Source of the DNA: Hydrogenovibrio kuenenii DSM 12350
GTDB taxonomy: Bacteria; Pseudomonadota; Gammaproteobacteria; Thiomicrospirales; Thiomicrospiraceae
Reading direction: 5' to 3'
DNA: 64,000 nt
NCBI RefSeq assembly: GCF_000526715.1
Contig: NZ_JAGP01000001.1
Location: forward strand, 2,356,001-2,420,000
Within the stretch, counting starts at the first letter, position 1, and each line of letters opens with the position of its first letter. The translations under genes and the position numbers were made by a program. The notes beneath the pieces are model-generated. The model saw only the letters and a program-made list of their open reading frames with translations, did not search any database and was not told the DNA's origin. Below are positions 36,750-46,537 of the stretch, piece after piece.

Positions 36750-36768
36750 AAAAATCTGCCAGGCTGGA
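36750..36768 (-). repeat. 19-bp dispersed repeat, copy 8 (reverse)
   Basis: 17 of 19 positions match on the minus strand (both end bases differ). It lies 7 bp after the MlaA stop. Confidence 0.75.
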
Positions 36769-36893
36769 CCAATTAAAAAATCCTTATTATTAATGATGTT
36801 AATCAAGAAATTAACAATAATTTATTGGAAGCTAAAGGGTGAGGTAATTTAAACTACTCGCACTTTATCTGATGAAAATTTAATCATTAAAAA

Positions 36894-39509
36894 ATGGATT
36901 TTAAAAAACCGAGTATTCGAAAAACTATCCTTTTGGGAGCGCTAGCTGCTTCCTTGTTGATTTTTGTTGGTTCTTATTTTTTCTCGTCTAAATTATTCGA
37001 AAACTCAATTATTGAAAATAATCACCGTGTTGCAGTTACTTTTTCTCGTCTGACTTTCGATAATATGTATCAAATTATGAGCGAAGGTTGGACACGTAAA
37101 TAGCTCAATAATTTTCTTGAAAAAACCCAAAAAACCTATCAATTATCAAATATTAATATTGATATTTTTCGCAGTCAGATTGTTAGTAAACAGTTTGGCG
37201 CAATCCCTCAACATTTAGAAAATTCTCCAAAATTAAAAAAACGATTGGATCAGGTTTTTTTAGATAAAGAACCTTTGTCATTAACGCAAGATGCGGTTTT
37301 AGATAGCCTGTTTCCACTTAAAGCAGAGCAAAGATGTTTGGTATGTCATACACAAGCGAAAGTAGGGGATGTATTAGGAGTGATGCACTTTCGTCAAGAT
37401 ATGCGTCAAACCTTATCTGATGCTAATCAACGATTTTTGCTTTTTTTCCTTCTCTTATTGCCTTTACCTATTATTGTTGCTTATTTAATTACTTTAAAAC
37501 TCAGCGGTTTTTTAGAAAGAGTAATTAGCTCTCTTCATGAAAAAATAGAACATATTCATAAGATTAGAGATTTAAAATAAATCCAACCATCAGATATTTT
37601 TTCAAAATTTAAAGAACTCGAAATGCTGGGTGTAGAGTTTGAAAAACTATCCGATAAGTTGCAGATGGTTGCAGTGGATAGAGATATTCTTGAATTTGAA
37701 ATTAAGCTTTTAGATAAATTTATTATTACATCTGAAGTGGTTCGAGATTGGAAAGAGCATGTTAATCAACTGATTGTTGAAATCACTAAAATTTTACCGA
37801 TTTATGGGCTTTTTGTAGTTTTCAGAACGGATGATGAAGAACGTTTTGGGATGGAAATATTTTGGGCAGGTACGCCTTCAGAGGAAATGAAAAAGCATTT
37901 TGAAAAGTTAGCTGAAGCCCAAATTTTAGAGCACCCTATTTTAAAATTGAACCCACAAATTGATGTTCATCATAGTATTGCTGATGAAAATCTTCGGCTA
38001 GAAGATAATCAAGAAAATATTGAAACTCAAGCCAAAAGTTTAATGCTAGAGCAGCCTCGTATTGGTGGTGTGGTTGGTATTGGTGTTCAGGCAATAAATC
38101 AAGATTTAACTCGTACTATCGTTATTGAAAGTATTTTAACGACTTTGATTAATGTAGTTGGTTCTATCAAAGCCATTAATAAATATACTCATGATTTGGA
38201 ATATTATGCGACTCGAGATCCTTTAACCAACCTTTATAACCGTCGTGTATTTCATGAATTACTGGAATATGAAATACAACGTGCTGATAGACATGAGTAT
38301 CACTTCTCATTGATGATGATTGATTGTGATAATTTTAAAATGATTAATGATCGATATGGCCATGCATTTGGTGATCAGATGTTACAAGCTTTGACTAACA
38401 AAGTAGAGGAAGCTTTGAGAGGTGAAGATGTATTTGGTCGTTATGGTGGTGATGAATTTTGTGTGCTGTTACCAGAGACGGATATAGAGAAAGCGCATGT
38501 GATTGCACAGCATATTATGGATGAAATTCATCAAATCGAAGAAATTCATCCTAGTGGTGAAAGGGTTCATTTAACCTGTTCTATTGGTTTGGCTAACTAT
38601 CCTGATCATGCTGATAGTGCAAAAGACTTATTTATTGTTTCTGACAATATGATGTATAAGGGTAAACGAAATGGTAAGAACCAATTTTGTTTCCCTGATG
38701 AAGATGAGCTTGCTGAACTTTATCGTAGAAATACTGAAAAAAGTGCATTCATTATGCAAGCTTTAGCGGATGAAGATTGTATTGAACCGCATTTTCAACC
38801 GATTTTATCTTTTAAAAATCATAAAGATATTCAAGTACACGAATTGTTGATGCGTATTCGTAAAAATGATGAATTAGTGTCAGCTGGTGAGTTTATTGAT
38901 ATTGCTGAAAACATGGGTGTTGTGCATCAACTTGATTATCTATTAATCAAAAAAGCATTTATCAAAATGCGGCAACAAAATTATCAAGGTTTGATGTTTA
39001 TTAATATTTCGCCTCGTGCCTTAATATTGAATGAATTTATCAATAAGGTAAAAGAGCTCGCAAGAGAGTATGAAATAGTGCCTAGTCGCATTGTTTTTGA
39101 AATAACTGAGCGTGAGACTGTAAGAAACATCAGCCTTTTAGAAAAGTTTGTTAAAGAACTTAAATTTGAAGGCTTTATGTTTGCCATTGATGATTTTGGT
39201 TCCGGTTTTTCGTCTTTTCAATACATAAAACGCTTCCCAATCGACTATTTAAAAATAGAAGGGGAGTTTATTAGCAATATGCTGAATGATCGTATTGATT
39301 ATGCATTTGTAGAAAGTGCGGTCACACTAGCAAAATCAGTTGGTATTGAAACCGTTGCTGAATTTATTGAATCTGAAGAAGTGTTAAAAGCTGTTCAAGA
39401 TTGCGGTATTACTATGGCTCAAGGCTATTTTATAGGTAAAGCTGAGCTAGAGTTTTTAGACCAGGTTCCTGATAGAGTTCTTAATGTTTTGGATTTAGAT
39501 AATACTTAA
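36894..39509 (+). pseudogene. Haem-c sensor GGDEF-EAL protein split by two in-frame stop codons
   Basis: A single reading frame of 872 codons from ATG 36894 to TAA 39507-39509, interrupted by TAG at 37101-37103 (codon 70) and TAA at 37578-37580 (codon 229); no frameshift is needed. Domain order: membrane helix (about 12-30), periplasmic region with a c-type haem site CLVCH (148-152), second helix (about 180-205), HAMP-like linker containing the second stop, a GAF-like region, GGDEF (from residue 518, with an RxxD inhibitory site RGED), and EAL-type domain (ELL at about 650, DDFGSGFSS). Both stops could come from single base changes. The rest looks intact, suggesting recent inactivation or sequencing error. 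Confidence 0.75.
37623..39509 (+). CDS. Cytoplasmic GGDEF-EAL part of the split gene (possibly still translated)
   Basis: 628 residues from an in-frame ATG after the second stop. It holds a GAF-like domain (about 40-190), GGDEF (275-279, RYGGDEF) with RxxD inhibitory site, and an EAL-type phosphodiesterase domain (407 onward; the EAL triplet is ELL). If translated alone it would be a soluble c-di-GMP enzyme that has lost its membrane haem sensor. No convincing ribosome site precedes the ATG, so expression is doubtful. Confidence 0.4.
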   Translation: MLGVEFEKLSDKLQMVAVDRDILEFEIKLLDKFIITSEVVRDWKEHVNQLIVEITKILPIYGLFVVFRTDDEERFGMEIFWAGTPSEEMKKHFEKLAEAQILEHPILKLNPQIDVHHSIADENLRLEDNQENIETQAKSLMLEQPRIGGVVGIGVQAINQDLTRTIVIESILTTLINVVGSIKAINKYTHDLEYYATRDPLTNLYNRRVFHELLEYEIQRADRHEYHFSLMMIDCDNFKMINDRYGHAFGDQMLQALTNKVEEALRGEDVFGRYGGDEFCVLLPETDIEKAHVIAQHIMDEIHQIEEIHPSGERVHLTCSIGLANYPDHADSAKDLFIVSDNMMYKGKRNGKNQFCFPDEDELAELYRRNTEKSAFIMQALADEDCIEPHFQPILSFKNHKDIQVHELLMRIRKNDELVSAGEFIDIAENMGVVHQLDYLLIKKAFIKMRQQNYQGLMFINISPRALILNEFINKVKELAREYEIVPSRIVFEITERETVRNISLLEKFVKELKFEGFMFAIDDFGSGFSSFQYIKRFPIDYLKIEGEFISNMLNDRIDYAFVESAVTLAKSVGIETVAEFIESEEVLKAVQDCGITMAQGYFIGKAELEFLDQVPDRVLNVLDLDNT

Positions 39510-39754
39510 TCTGCCTGTTTATAGCCTAATTGACGCATACAATCCTCATAAGAGATTGCACCCATTTCACCTTTATAAATATTCATTTTAGACACGCCAT
39601 TCCGGTTGTTCCATGCACCAGTAGCTTCGCCTTTACAGTAAAGCATGTCATTACGGTATTGATTATTGGTTTGCCCTGATTTTTTTAGAAATGCTTGATT
39701 ATGAGCACAACTGCTCAAAAGCAATATGCCTGCAAAAATACCTAGTTTTTTCAT
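39506..39754 (-). CDS. Small lipoprotein, unknown function
   Basis: About 82 residues. MKKLGIFAGILLLSSC gives a lipoprotein signal with lipobox LSSC and lipid anchor at Cys16; mature part has two further Cys (YCKGEA and EDCMRQLGY) and might form a disulfide. The start at 39754 has AGGA six bases upstream; an upstream ATG at 39775, overlapping the stop of the transporter gene, would add MKKLGFI, a near copy of the real N-terminus. Its 3' end overlaps the c-di-GMP gene's 3' end by 4 bp. The C-terminal pattern (Y-x-D-C-M-R-Q-L-G-Y) recurs in small bacterial lipoproteins of unknown role. Confidence 0.7.
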   Translation of the reverse strand: MKKLGIFAGILLLSSCAHNQAFLKKSGQTNNQYRNDMLYCKGEATGAWNNRNGVSKMNIYKGEMGAISYEDCMRQLGYKQAD

Positions 39755-39774
39755 AATAAATCCTAATTTTTTCA

Positions 39775-41541
39775 TTAATTTTGTGGTGATTCCAAACCCT
39801 TGGTTTGTAATCTTGCAATCCTTTTAGATAGAGTGTGTAAACGTTTCAGTGCATCGACAATTTGCATTTCTATTCTAAAAATAATCAGTCTGGATTCATC
39901 TGATCTCATATGTTTCACTTGATGTTTTAATGTCATTTGTATCATTTCATCAATGGCTGCTTTTGCTGAAAACACTTCCAAAGCTTTTTCTTTTTGCTGC
40001 TCATCAAGAGCAATTAAAGCATTATTTAGAGATTTAACCACTTCTTTGGTGATATTACCCATTAAATCCTGCATGGTAGGGCTAACCTTGAGTTGGAATT
40101 CAAACGTTTGATGGCGGGCATCTAACAGTCCATTTTCAATGGTTTCCATTACCGATTCTAATATGTTCGATATGGTAATCAATTCAACATATTTTTGTTG
40201 TTGGGTTTCATCAAGATTAGATTGAGAGATTTTGCTTAAATACAGCAATATTAAATGTTGATATTGTCGAAGCTGTCGAAGTGATTTTTCTTCAAATTTA
40301 AGAGCATTTAATTGAACAGGATAGTTATTGTTTATGAAATGTTGGAATAGATTATTCAGTTTTTCACGAAAAACATTCAGTTCCATTACAACTGCACCAA
40401 AAGCTAATTCAGGGGTTTTTAGAAAGTTGTCATCCAAAAATTTAGGATCGAATGATTGTTGTTTTTCTTCATCCAAAACGGGTACGAAACGGTAAGCTAG
40501 CCAAACAAATAAACCCAGTAAAGGTAAAAATAGAATCAGAGCAGAAAGTTTGAAAATTGTATTGGCATTGGCAATCTCACGAGGTGTATTTTCTGCCAGG
40601 CTGGCCATAGAATTTAAGTCAGTTCCTGTCATTGGAGAAATATAAACAGCTAAAGCTGCTAACACACTAATAAACGGTAACCAAAGTAGCACGCCAAATA
40701 CATTGAACAGCACATGAATCAAAGCTGCTCTAATCGCTTCTCGAGATTGTCCGATGGTAGCGAGAACCGCTGTAATACAAGTACCTATGTCAGCGCCCAT
40801 CGATAGAGCAATACCGTTGGGTAAGGTCAAAAATCCTTGGCTTGCCATGACAATCACAATACCAATAGTTGCTGAAGAAGACTGTACTAAGGCAGTAAAC
40901 CCCAGGCCAATCAAAATGCCGTAAAGTGGATGGTTAAGTTCTCTGATTGTTTGTAAAAAAGGCTCATAGGTTTTGAGTGGAGACATACCTTCACCCATTA
41001 AATTCATGCCGATGAAAAGTAACCCAAGACCTAAAAGCAATTGGCCGAAATTTTTTCTAACACGTGTTTCGCTCATAAATTGAATTAGAAAACCGACAAA
41101 GACCATTATGAGTGCTAGGTTGTAGATTTTGAAAGCAACGATTTGGGCAGTGATTGTTGTCCCTAAGTTTGCTCCCATTATGATGCTACCCGCCTGCATA
41201 AGCGTCATCATGCCTGAAGCAACAAAACCGATGACTAAAACACTAGTGACGGAAGAAGATTGGATAATAGCAGTTACGAAAGTACCAGATAGGGCGCCCA
41301 TCACTCGGTTGGTGGTTAAGGTAGCTAGCAGTTGTTTCATGCGGCCACCGGCAATTGCCAACAAGCCTTTAACCATCAAATCCAAACCAAAGAGAAAGAG
41401 TGCTAGACCGCCTAATAATTGCAACAGCATTTCATACCAATTCAGGGTAGAAATCATTTCTCTTGGTAGAACAGCCAGTGCAGTACCTGACCAAAAAAGT
41501 AGCAGTAGGAGAGTTTTGACAGGTTTTATTTTGATTTGCAT
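39775..41541 (-). CDS. Na+/phosphate cotransporter family protein (NptA/YjbB-like)
   Basis: 588 residues. Two inverted Na/Pi repeats with the QSSS motifs TAIIQSSSVTSVLVIGFVASG and TALVQSSSATIGIVIVMASQG, eight or more helices (about 30-345), then a cytosolic PhoU-like helical domain (about 360-590). It moves phosphate with sodium, often as exporter in bacteria. ATG 41541 is preferred to the upstream TTG 41559. A 19-bp repeat relative lies inside it (40587-40605), coding SLAEN. No pst or phoB genes are near. Confidence 0.88.
   Translation of the reverse strand: MQIKIKPVKTLLLLLFWSGTALAVLPREMISTLNWYEMLLQLLGGLALFLFGLDLMVKGLLAIAGGRMKQLLATLTTNRVMGALSGTFVTAIIQSSSVTSVLVIGFVASGMMTLMQAGSIIMGANLGTTITAQIVAFKIYNLALIMVFVGFLIQFMSETRVRKNFGQLLLGLGLLFIGMNLMGEGMSPLKTYEPFLQTIRELNHPLYGILIGLGFTALVQSSSATIGIVIVMASQGFLTLPNGIALSMGADIGTCITAVLATIGQSREAIRAALIHVLFNVFGVLLWLPFISVLAALAVYISPMTGTDLNSMASLAENTPREIANANTIFKLSALILFLPLLGLFVWLAYRFVPVLDEEKQQSFDPKFLDDNFLKTPELAFGAVVMELNVFREKLNNLFQHFINNNYPVQLNALKFEEKSLRQLRQYQHLILLYLSKISQSNLDETQQQKYVELITISNILESVMETIENGLLDARHQTFEFQLKVSPTMQDLMGNITKEVVKSLNNALIALDEQQKEKALEVFSAKAAIDEMIQMTLKHQVKHMRSDESRLIIFRIEMQIVDALKRLHTLSKRIARLQTKGLESPQN
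40587..40605 (-). repeat. 19-bp dispersed repeat, copy 9 (intragenic, degenerate)
   Basis: 15 of 19 positions match on the minus strand, including an unbroken CCAGCCTGGCAG. Inside the Na/Pi gene it reads A-S-L-A-E. Confidence 0.55.
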
Positions 41542-41717
41542 AGGTACAGCTTTAAACAATGGATATAAAGGTTATTCTGAACCCGTTTAGATGTTTATGG
41601 GTATTTTTTTGATAAAAATTTTTATTTTTAAATAAACGAATTTTGGGTCTTTTATACGATTTTTTATGTATTATGAAATTACTGTTGCTTGAGAAAGTCT
41701 ATTAGAAGGATCTATAT

Positions 41718-42983
41718 ATGACTCATAGATCAACGCGAGAGATCATCGATGATCTCTATGAAAAGTTTTATCAAGAGCTGCTGTCTGAACCGCATTATGC
41801 AGTGTTTTTTGAGAAACAAAATATTAATTCAATCAAGCAAAAACAAGCTCAATCTCTTTTTGATCTACTCAGTCTTTCTGACGAAGAAATCCATGAAAAT
41901 GGTCTTTTACTTGGCAAAATTCATGTCAATATCGGCCTACCTTTTGAAGATTTATATGCGGGTTATCACAAACTTCAGCAATTAATTCCGTTATATTTTG
42001 ATGAATATTGGTTGGCAAATCACCAACTTTTCCGAAGATTGAGTTTACAAAAAGATGCTGTTGCAAAAGGTTATTTGATTAGTTATATCGAGCAACTTAA
42101 GCAAGAAATTGACACGACTATAGATAAACGCAGACTTTTACTCCGAGCCAATTTTTCAGAGTTGGCAAACTATCCTTTGGTTTGGTTCCAAGAAATTTTA
42201 GTTCACTTATCCGACAAAAAAAATCCTTTACCGGAAATGGATCACAATTTGTGTTCGTTAACAGATCAATTAGTTAATCATACTTGTTTGAAGGAGTCCG
42301 AAAGAGCAGAGTTGCTCCATACCCATACGGTACAGCATATTATGGGTAATAATTTTCTGTTTTTTGTTAATCATAAAGAATATACGTTAGCGGTATTTTT
42401 GTTATCACGTTTTTACGGCCTGACTTTAGATTTATCTAATCGTATTGGCCTGGCTTTTCAAATGTCGTTTATTCAGGAGCTGCAAAAAGATCCTTTAACG
42501 CATTTTTATCTGCGACATGATATGGAAAGTCTTATTGAAGAAGTGCTTCAAATTTCTGTGACTACAAAGCGGAATGTTGCCATTGTTATGCTTGATTTAG
42601 ATGACTTTAAACAGATTAATGATCTTTACGGACACTTGGCGGGAGATAATGTTTTAAAAGAAATTAGTGAATTGTTTGCCCAAATTGTTAGAGAATCAGA
42701 CAAGATTTTTCGTTATGGCGGAGAAGAATTTTTGATTTTATTGGACGGTGCTAATATTGAAGTAGCAGCAACAATCTCTGAGCGTTTGCGTAAGCTGATT
42801 GAAGAACATGATTTTTCAATTAACGAAACGGTAAAAATGCACATTACCGCCAGTATCGGTATTGCTGCTTATCATCCGAGTATGATGGAAAAAGTGCCTA
42901 GTGCTAGACACTTTATTGATACCTGTGATCGTATGTTGCTTAGAGCAAAACGAAACGGTAAAAACCGTATTGAGTATTGCTAA
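41718..42983 (+). CDS. Diguanylate cyclase with globin-like sensor domain
   Basis: 421 residues, no membrane helix. The N-terminal 130 residues (LYEKFYQELLSEPHYAVFFE, GKIHVNIGLPFEDLYAGYHKL) resemble the protoglobin fold of globin-coupled sensors, with His in IHVNIGLP as candidate haem ligand. A middle helical region follows, then GGDEF domain (about 255-420) with RYGGEEF active site and RxxD inhibitory site (RESD). It would make c-di-GMP in response to oxygen or another gas. The globin assignment is by pattern only. It stands 158 bp downstream of the divergent phosphate transporter. Confidence 0.8.
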   Translation: MTHRSTREIIDDLYEKFYQELLSEPHYAVFFEKQNINSIKQKQAQSLFDLLSLSDEEIHENGLLLGKIHVNIGLPFEDLYAGYHKLQQLIPLYFDEYWLANHQLFRRLSLQKDAVAKGYLISYIEQLKQEIDTTIDKRRLLLRANFSELANYPLVWFQEILVHLSDKKNPLPEMDHNLCSLTDQLVNHTCLKESERAELLHTHTVQHIMGNNFLFFVNHKEYTLAVFLLSRFYGLTLDLSNRIGLAFQMSFIQELQKDPLTHFYLRHDMESLIEEVLQISVTTKRNVAIVMLDLDDFKQINDLYGHLAGDNVLKEISELFAQIVRESDKIFRYGGEEFLILLDGANIEVAATISERLRKLIEEHDFSINETVKMHITASIGIAAYHPSMMEKVPSARHFIDTCDRMLLRAKRNGKNRIEYC

Positions 42984-42986
42984 ATC

Positions 42987-44405
42987 TTAAAACAAGTTAG
43001 CGTTAATCAAGCTGTGAACCCAAATACTGGCAAAATAACCCAATAGAATCGCTGGCATCCATTTTAAATGCCCGACAAAGGTATATTTTCCTTTTGATTG
43101 TCCCATCAGTGCAACACCCGCTGCAGAACCAATAGAAAGTAAGGAACCACCAACCCCCGCGGTTAAAGTGACTAGTAACCATTGACCGTCTGGCATGCTT
43201 GGATTCATTGTTAGTACAGCGTACATAACAGGGATGTTATCAACAATCGCTGATAAGAAACCTACTGCAATGTTAGCTTCTGTCGCGCCCCACTGGTTAT
43301 ACATAACATTGGAAGCCACAGCAAGATAACCAATCGTTCCTAAACCACCTACAGCGAGAATTACACCGAAGAAGAATAAAAGCGTATCCCACTCTGCACG
43401 GGCAATTTTGTTGAAAATATCAAAACTGACGGGTTGAGAAATGTGTTTGATTGAACCATCGCTTCCTGTGTTCATTTCATAAGACAATTCCCCCGTTTTC
43501 TTTAGATAGAAAGCAAAGAACTGTAAATAAGCTAAACCGGTCATCATGCCCAATACGGGAGGCAGTTCGAGGAAGTTATGGATAGAAACTGCAGTTGCAA
43601 TGGTTGCGAAGAACAAGAAAATAATGCGCTTTGCACCACGTTTCATTTTGGTAATTTCTTCTAAAGCATCAGGTTTTGATTTTGGCAGGGCTAAAGACAT
43701 GAAAATCGCCGGTACAACAAAGTTCACCAAAGCTGGAATAAATAAGTCGAAGAATTCATGGAATTTCAACAAACCTTTTTGCCAAACCATTAGCGTGGTG
43801 ATATCACCAAATGGGCTGAAAGCACCACCCGCATTGGCAGCGATAACAACATTAATAAAGCTCAGTGTAACGAACTTCGGTGAGTTTACACCTACAGCAA
43901 GGATAACAGCGCCCATTAGCAAAGCGGTTGTTGAGTTGTCTGCAACCGGAGAAATAAAGAAAGCTAAGAACCCGGTAATCCAAAAGAGTTGTCGGTAAGA
44001 AAAACCTTTAGAGACCAACCAACCGCGAAGCGCGTCAAATACATGGCGCTCTTCCATTGCATTGATATAAGTCATGGCTGCCAGTAAGAATAAAAATAGT
44101 TCGGCATATTCTAAAATATTATGGCGTACAGCCTCTTCAGCTGCATGAGGGAAACCGTGAGTATGCATGACATAGGCAATCAGTATCCATATCAATCCCG
44201 CAGCTAGAATCACAGGTTTTGATTTACGAAGTTGGGTAAATTCTTCTGTCATTACCAGTAAATAGGCGACAACGAAAATACCCAAAGCAGTATAACCAAT
44301 CCAATGTGTTGTTAAATCTAAACTGCTGGGTGTTTCCGCAGCGAAAGCAAATCCCGGGATGAATGAGATAGCCAGAACGAAAAGAGTGGACAGAAATGTC
44401 TTCAT
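42987..44405 (-). CDS. nhaD: Na+/H+ antiporter NhaD
   Basis: About 472 residues, 12-13 helices. Signal-like first helix (MKTFLSTLFVLAISFIPGFA), then GLIWILIAYVMHTHG, FFISPVADNSTTALLMGAV and NAGGAFSPFGDITTLMVW, which are signature NhaD/ArsB-type segments. It exports Na+ or Li+ in exchange for protons. ATG 44405 follows AAGGA at a good distance; an earlier in-frame ATG at 44426 lacks a ribosome site. Divergent from nhaA across about 75 bp, so the two antiporters may be controlled together. Confidence 0.92.
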   Translation of the reverse strand: MKTFLSTLFVLAISFIPGFAFAAETPSSLDLTTHWIGYTALGIFVVAYLLVMTEEFTQLRKSKPVILAAGLIWILIAYVMHTHGFPHAAEEAVRHNILEYAELFLFLLAAMTYINAMEERHVFDALRGWLVSKGFSYRQLFWITGFLAFFISPVADNSTTALLMGAVILAVGVNSPKFVTLSFINVVIAANAGGAFSPFGDITTLMVWQKGLLKFHEFFDLFIPALVNFVVPAIFMSLALPKSKPDALEEITKMKRGAKRIIFLFFATIATAVSIHNFLELPPVLGMMTGLAYLQFFAFYLKKTGELSYEMNTGSDGSIKHISQPVSFDIFNKIARAEWDTLLFFFGVILAVGGLGTIGYLAVASNVMYNQWGATEANIAVGFLSAIVDNIPVMYAVLTMNPSMPDGQWLLVTLTAGVGGSLLSIGSAAGVALMGQSKGKYTFVGHLKWMPAILLGYFASIWVHSLINANLF

Positions 44406-44479
44406 CACTATTCCTTTAAAAAGCATTAATTATGTGTATTATAAGGAATTGATGTCATAAATGGGATTAATCAAAGCTG

Positions 44480-45844
44480 ATGCAGAGTTTTAAAGAATAT
44501 AAGTTGTATGCGCCTTGGGAAAAGGCATTTAACCGTCTTGCTACACCTTTTGAACGTTTCCTTCATCAACAAACCACCACGGGTTTGGTGTTGATGTTTA
44601 TGACGGTGGTTGCACTGATTCTAGCCAATACACCTTTAGCAGAAGCCTATAGTCATTTGTTTCATACACACATTGTTGTGGGTATTGGTGATTTTAAAAT
44701 TGATCACTCTTTACATCACTGGATTAATGATGGATTGATGGCACTGTTTTTCTTTGTGATTGGTCTTGAAATTAAACGAGAAGTGCTTGTTGGTGAACTT
44801 TCCGATATTCGCAATGCTATTTTGCCGATTATCGCTGCATTAGGCGGTGTTATTATGCCGGCTATGCTTTATTTCGGTATTAACCAAGGCTTGCCAAGTG
44901 AAAATGGCTGGGGAATCCCAATGGCAACGGATATCGCGTTTGCCATCAGTGCGTTGGTGTTGCTTGGCAGAAGAGTTCCAACGGCATTAGTGACATTTTT
45001 AGTTGCCTTGGCAATTGTCGACGATTTGATGGCGGTTGTTGTAATCGCCTTGTTTTACACTGAGCAAATTCACTTTATTCCATTATTTGTGGCACTTGGT
45101 TTTTTCCTAGTGTTGATCTTGTTTAATCGTTTTGGTATCCATAAACCTTTACCATATTTCATCATTGGTGGCTTGATGTGGGTCGCTATGCTGGAGTCCG
45201 GTGTGCATGCAACCATTGCAGGGATTTTAACGGCTATGGCTATTCCAGCTAAGCCTTCGTTTAATCCTGAAGCATTTGACTCACAAATCAAAACGTTGAC
45301 CGAAAAATTCCGTTCTTACAATGTTCAGAATGATTTTCAGCTTCATGAAAAACAAGAGCCTATTTTGCATGAAATCAATCATACAGTTCATGCAGTACAA
45401 GCACCATTGAATCGTTTGGAGCATGATTTTCATTTGCCGGTCAGTTTAATTGTCATTCCTTTGTTTGCATTGGCAAATGCCGGGATTACGATAGACTTTT
45501 CAGCAATGGAAAGTATGATTATGGAACCCGTTACTCTAGGGGTTATTATTGGATTGGTAGCAGGGAAAGTCATCGGTATTGCTGGGGTGTCAATGCTGGC
45601 TATTAAATTAGGTATTGCGCGTTTGCCGACAGGATCAAGTTATTCTCAATTGCTCGGAGTGTCTTTCCTTGGTGGGATAGGGTTTACCATGTCTATTTTT
45701 ATTGCCGGACTAGCTTGGCCAGCTAATGAAGCTTTCTTATTACAGGCTAAGGTAGGTATTTTACTCGCATCTTTGTTTGCGGGACTATTTGGTTTTATGT
45801 GGTTACGCTTCGTTGCGAAACCAATCCATTTAAAAGATATTTAA
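44480..45844 (+). CDS. nhaA: Na+/H+ antiporter NhaA
   Basis: 454 residues against 388 in E. coli. Key motifs: FFFVIGLEIKREVLVGEL, GWGIPMATDIAFAISALVLLGRRVP and VALAIVDDLMAVVVIALFYT with the paired Asp of the ion site; LFALANAGI late. Extra length comes from a longer hydrophilic loop (about 265-320, rich in charged and His residues) between the two bundles and a longer N-terminus. It exports Na+ electrogenically (2 H+ in). Divergent partner of nhaD. Confidence 0.95.
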   Translation: MQSFKEYKLYAPWEKAFNRLATPFERFLHQQTTTGLVLMFMTVVALILANTPLAEAYSHLFHTHIVVGIGDFKIDHSLHHWINDGLMALFFFVIGLEIKREVLVGELSDIRNAILPIIAALGGVIMPAMLYFGINQGLPSENGWGIPMATDIAFAISALVLLGRRVPTALVTFLVALAIVDDLMAVVVIALFYTEQIHFIPLFVALGFFLVLILFNRFGIHKPLPYFIIGGLMWVAMLESGVHATIAGILTAMAIPAKPSFNPEAFDSQIKTLTEKFRSYNVQNDFQLHEKQEPILHEINHTVHAVQAPLNRLEHDFHLPVSLIVIPLFALANAGITIDFSAMESMIMEPVTLGVIIGLVAGKVIGIAGVSMLAIKLGIARLPTGSSYSQLLGVSFLGGIGFTMSIFIAGLAWPANEAFLLQAKVGILLASLFAGLFGFMWLRFVAKPIHLKDI

Positions 45845-45867
45845 TCCCTATTTGAAATGATGGGATT
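45843..45867. terminator. Weak hairpin between convergent nhaA and the small gene
   Basis: AATCCC (45843-45848) and GGGATT (45862-45867) with a 13-nt loop; no clear T run. Confidence 0.25.
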
Positions 45868-46079
45868 CAATCAAGCGTTGGATGTATCAATGTATTGGGT
45901 TCCGTCATTTCTTCATTCGCTTCGGAATTGAAGTGAATTTCATAATGCGTAAAATCCGTATCCTTTATGCTGATAAGTTGTTCCGCGACTTTTTTTAAAT
46001 AAACGGAATCATAATGTTTGGCTTTAAAAGTCAGGTTGTGTTTTCCATACACCTTAAGCACAAACTCTTCGTCTTTCAT
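45867..46079 (-). CDS. Small hypothetical protein
   Basis: 70 residues, soluble, acidic, beginning MKDEEFVLKVYGKHNLTFKAKHYDSVYLKKVAEQL. No family recognised. It starts 2 bp after the YjbQ gene on the same strand with a good AGGAG-type site, so it is likely expressed with it. Convergent with nhaA. Confidence 0.6.
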   Translation of the reverse strand: MKDEEFVLKVYGKHNLTFKAKHYDSVYLKKVAEQLISIKDTDFTHYEIHFNSEANEEMTEPNTLIHPTLD

Positions 46080-46081
46080 TA

Positions 46082-46501
46082 TTATTCTCCTTGTACCGTG
46101 ATCACAATACGGCGCTCAAATCGACCAGTACGATGTTCATATAGAAAAATACCCTGCCAGGTACCCAAATTCAAAAACCCATTGGTGACCGGTAAGGTTT
46201 GGCTCGATTGGGTAATCATACTACGAATGTGACCACTCATATCATCGTCACCCTCGTAATCATGACGATAGGATGGGTCGCCATCTTTAACGGTTTTTTG
46301 CATCCAATATTCAATATCTTCCCTTACGGTTGGATCGGCATTTTCAGTAATGATTAAAGAAGCCGATGTATGTTGACAAAACACATGACACAAACCAGTC
46401 TTAATGCCTGATTCTCTGACACATTGCTCAATTTTATCCGTGATTGAATAAGTTCCTCGATTTGGGGTATTAACGTTTAACGTGGTTTGGAATGTTTTCA
46501 T
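46082..46501 (-). CDS. YjbQ family (UPF0047) protein
   Basis: 139 residues. CQHTSASLIITENADPTVREDIEYWMQ with two conserved acidic residues and His, and HRTGRFERRIVITVQGE at the end, are the signature of YjbQ proteins, which show secondary thiamin-phosphate synthase activity in vitro but whose real role is unclear. Length matches the family. A parS-like site lies 37 bp upstream of the start. Confidence 0.92.
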   Translation of the reverse strand: MKTFQTTLNVNTPNRGTYSITDKIEQCVRESGIKTGLCHVFCQHTSASLIITENADPTVREDIEYWMQKTVKDGDPSYRHDYEGDDDMSGHIRSMITQSSQTLPVTNGFLNLGTWQGIFLYEHRTGRFERRIVITVQGE

Positions 46502-46537
46502 ATTTTCTTAAAAAGACCTACAGATTTGTATTTTACC

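Noticed and set aside
37101-37580. Recoding of the two in-frame stops (selenocysteine, pyrrolysine or readthrough)
   Set aside because: The stops are TAG and TAA, not TGA; no matching machinery or signal structure is visible, and both fit simple nonsense mutations.
46147-46165. CCTGCCAGGTACCC in the YjbQ gene, partly like the repeat
   Set aside because: The match is limited to CTGCCAGG and lies over the conserved family peptide GTWQG.
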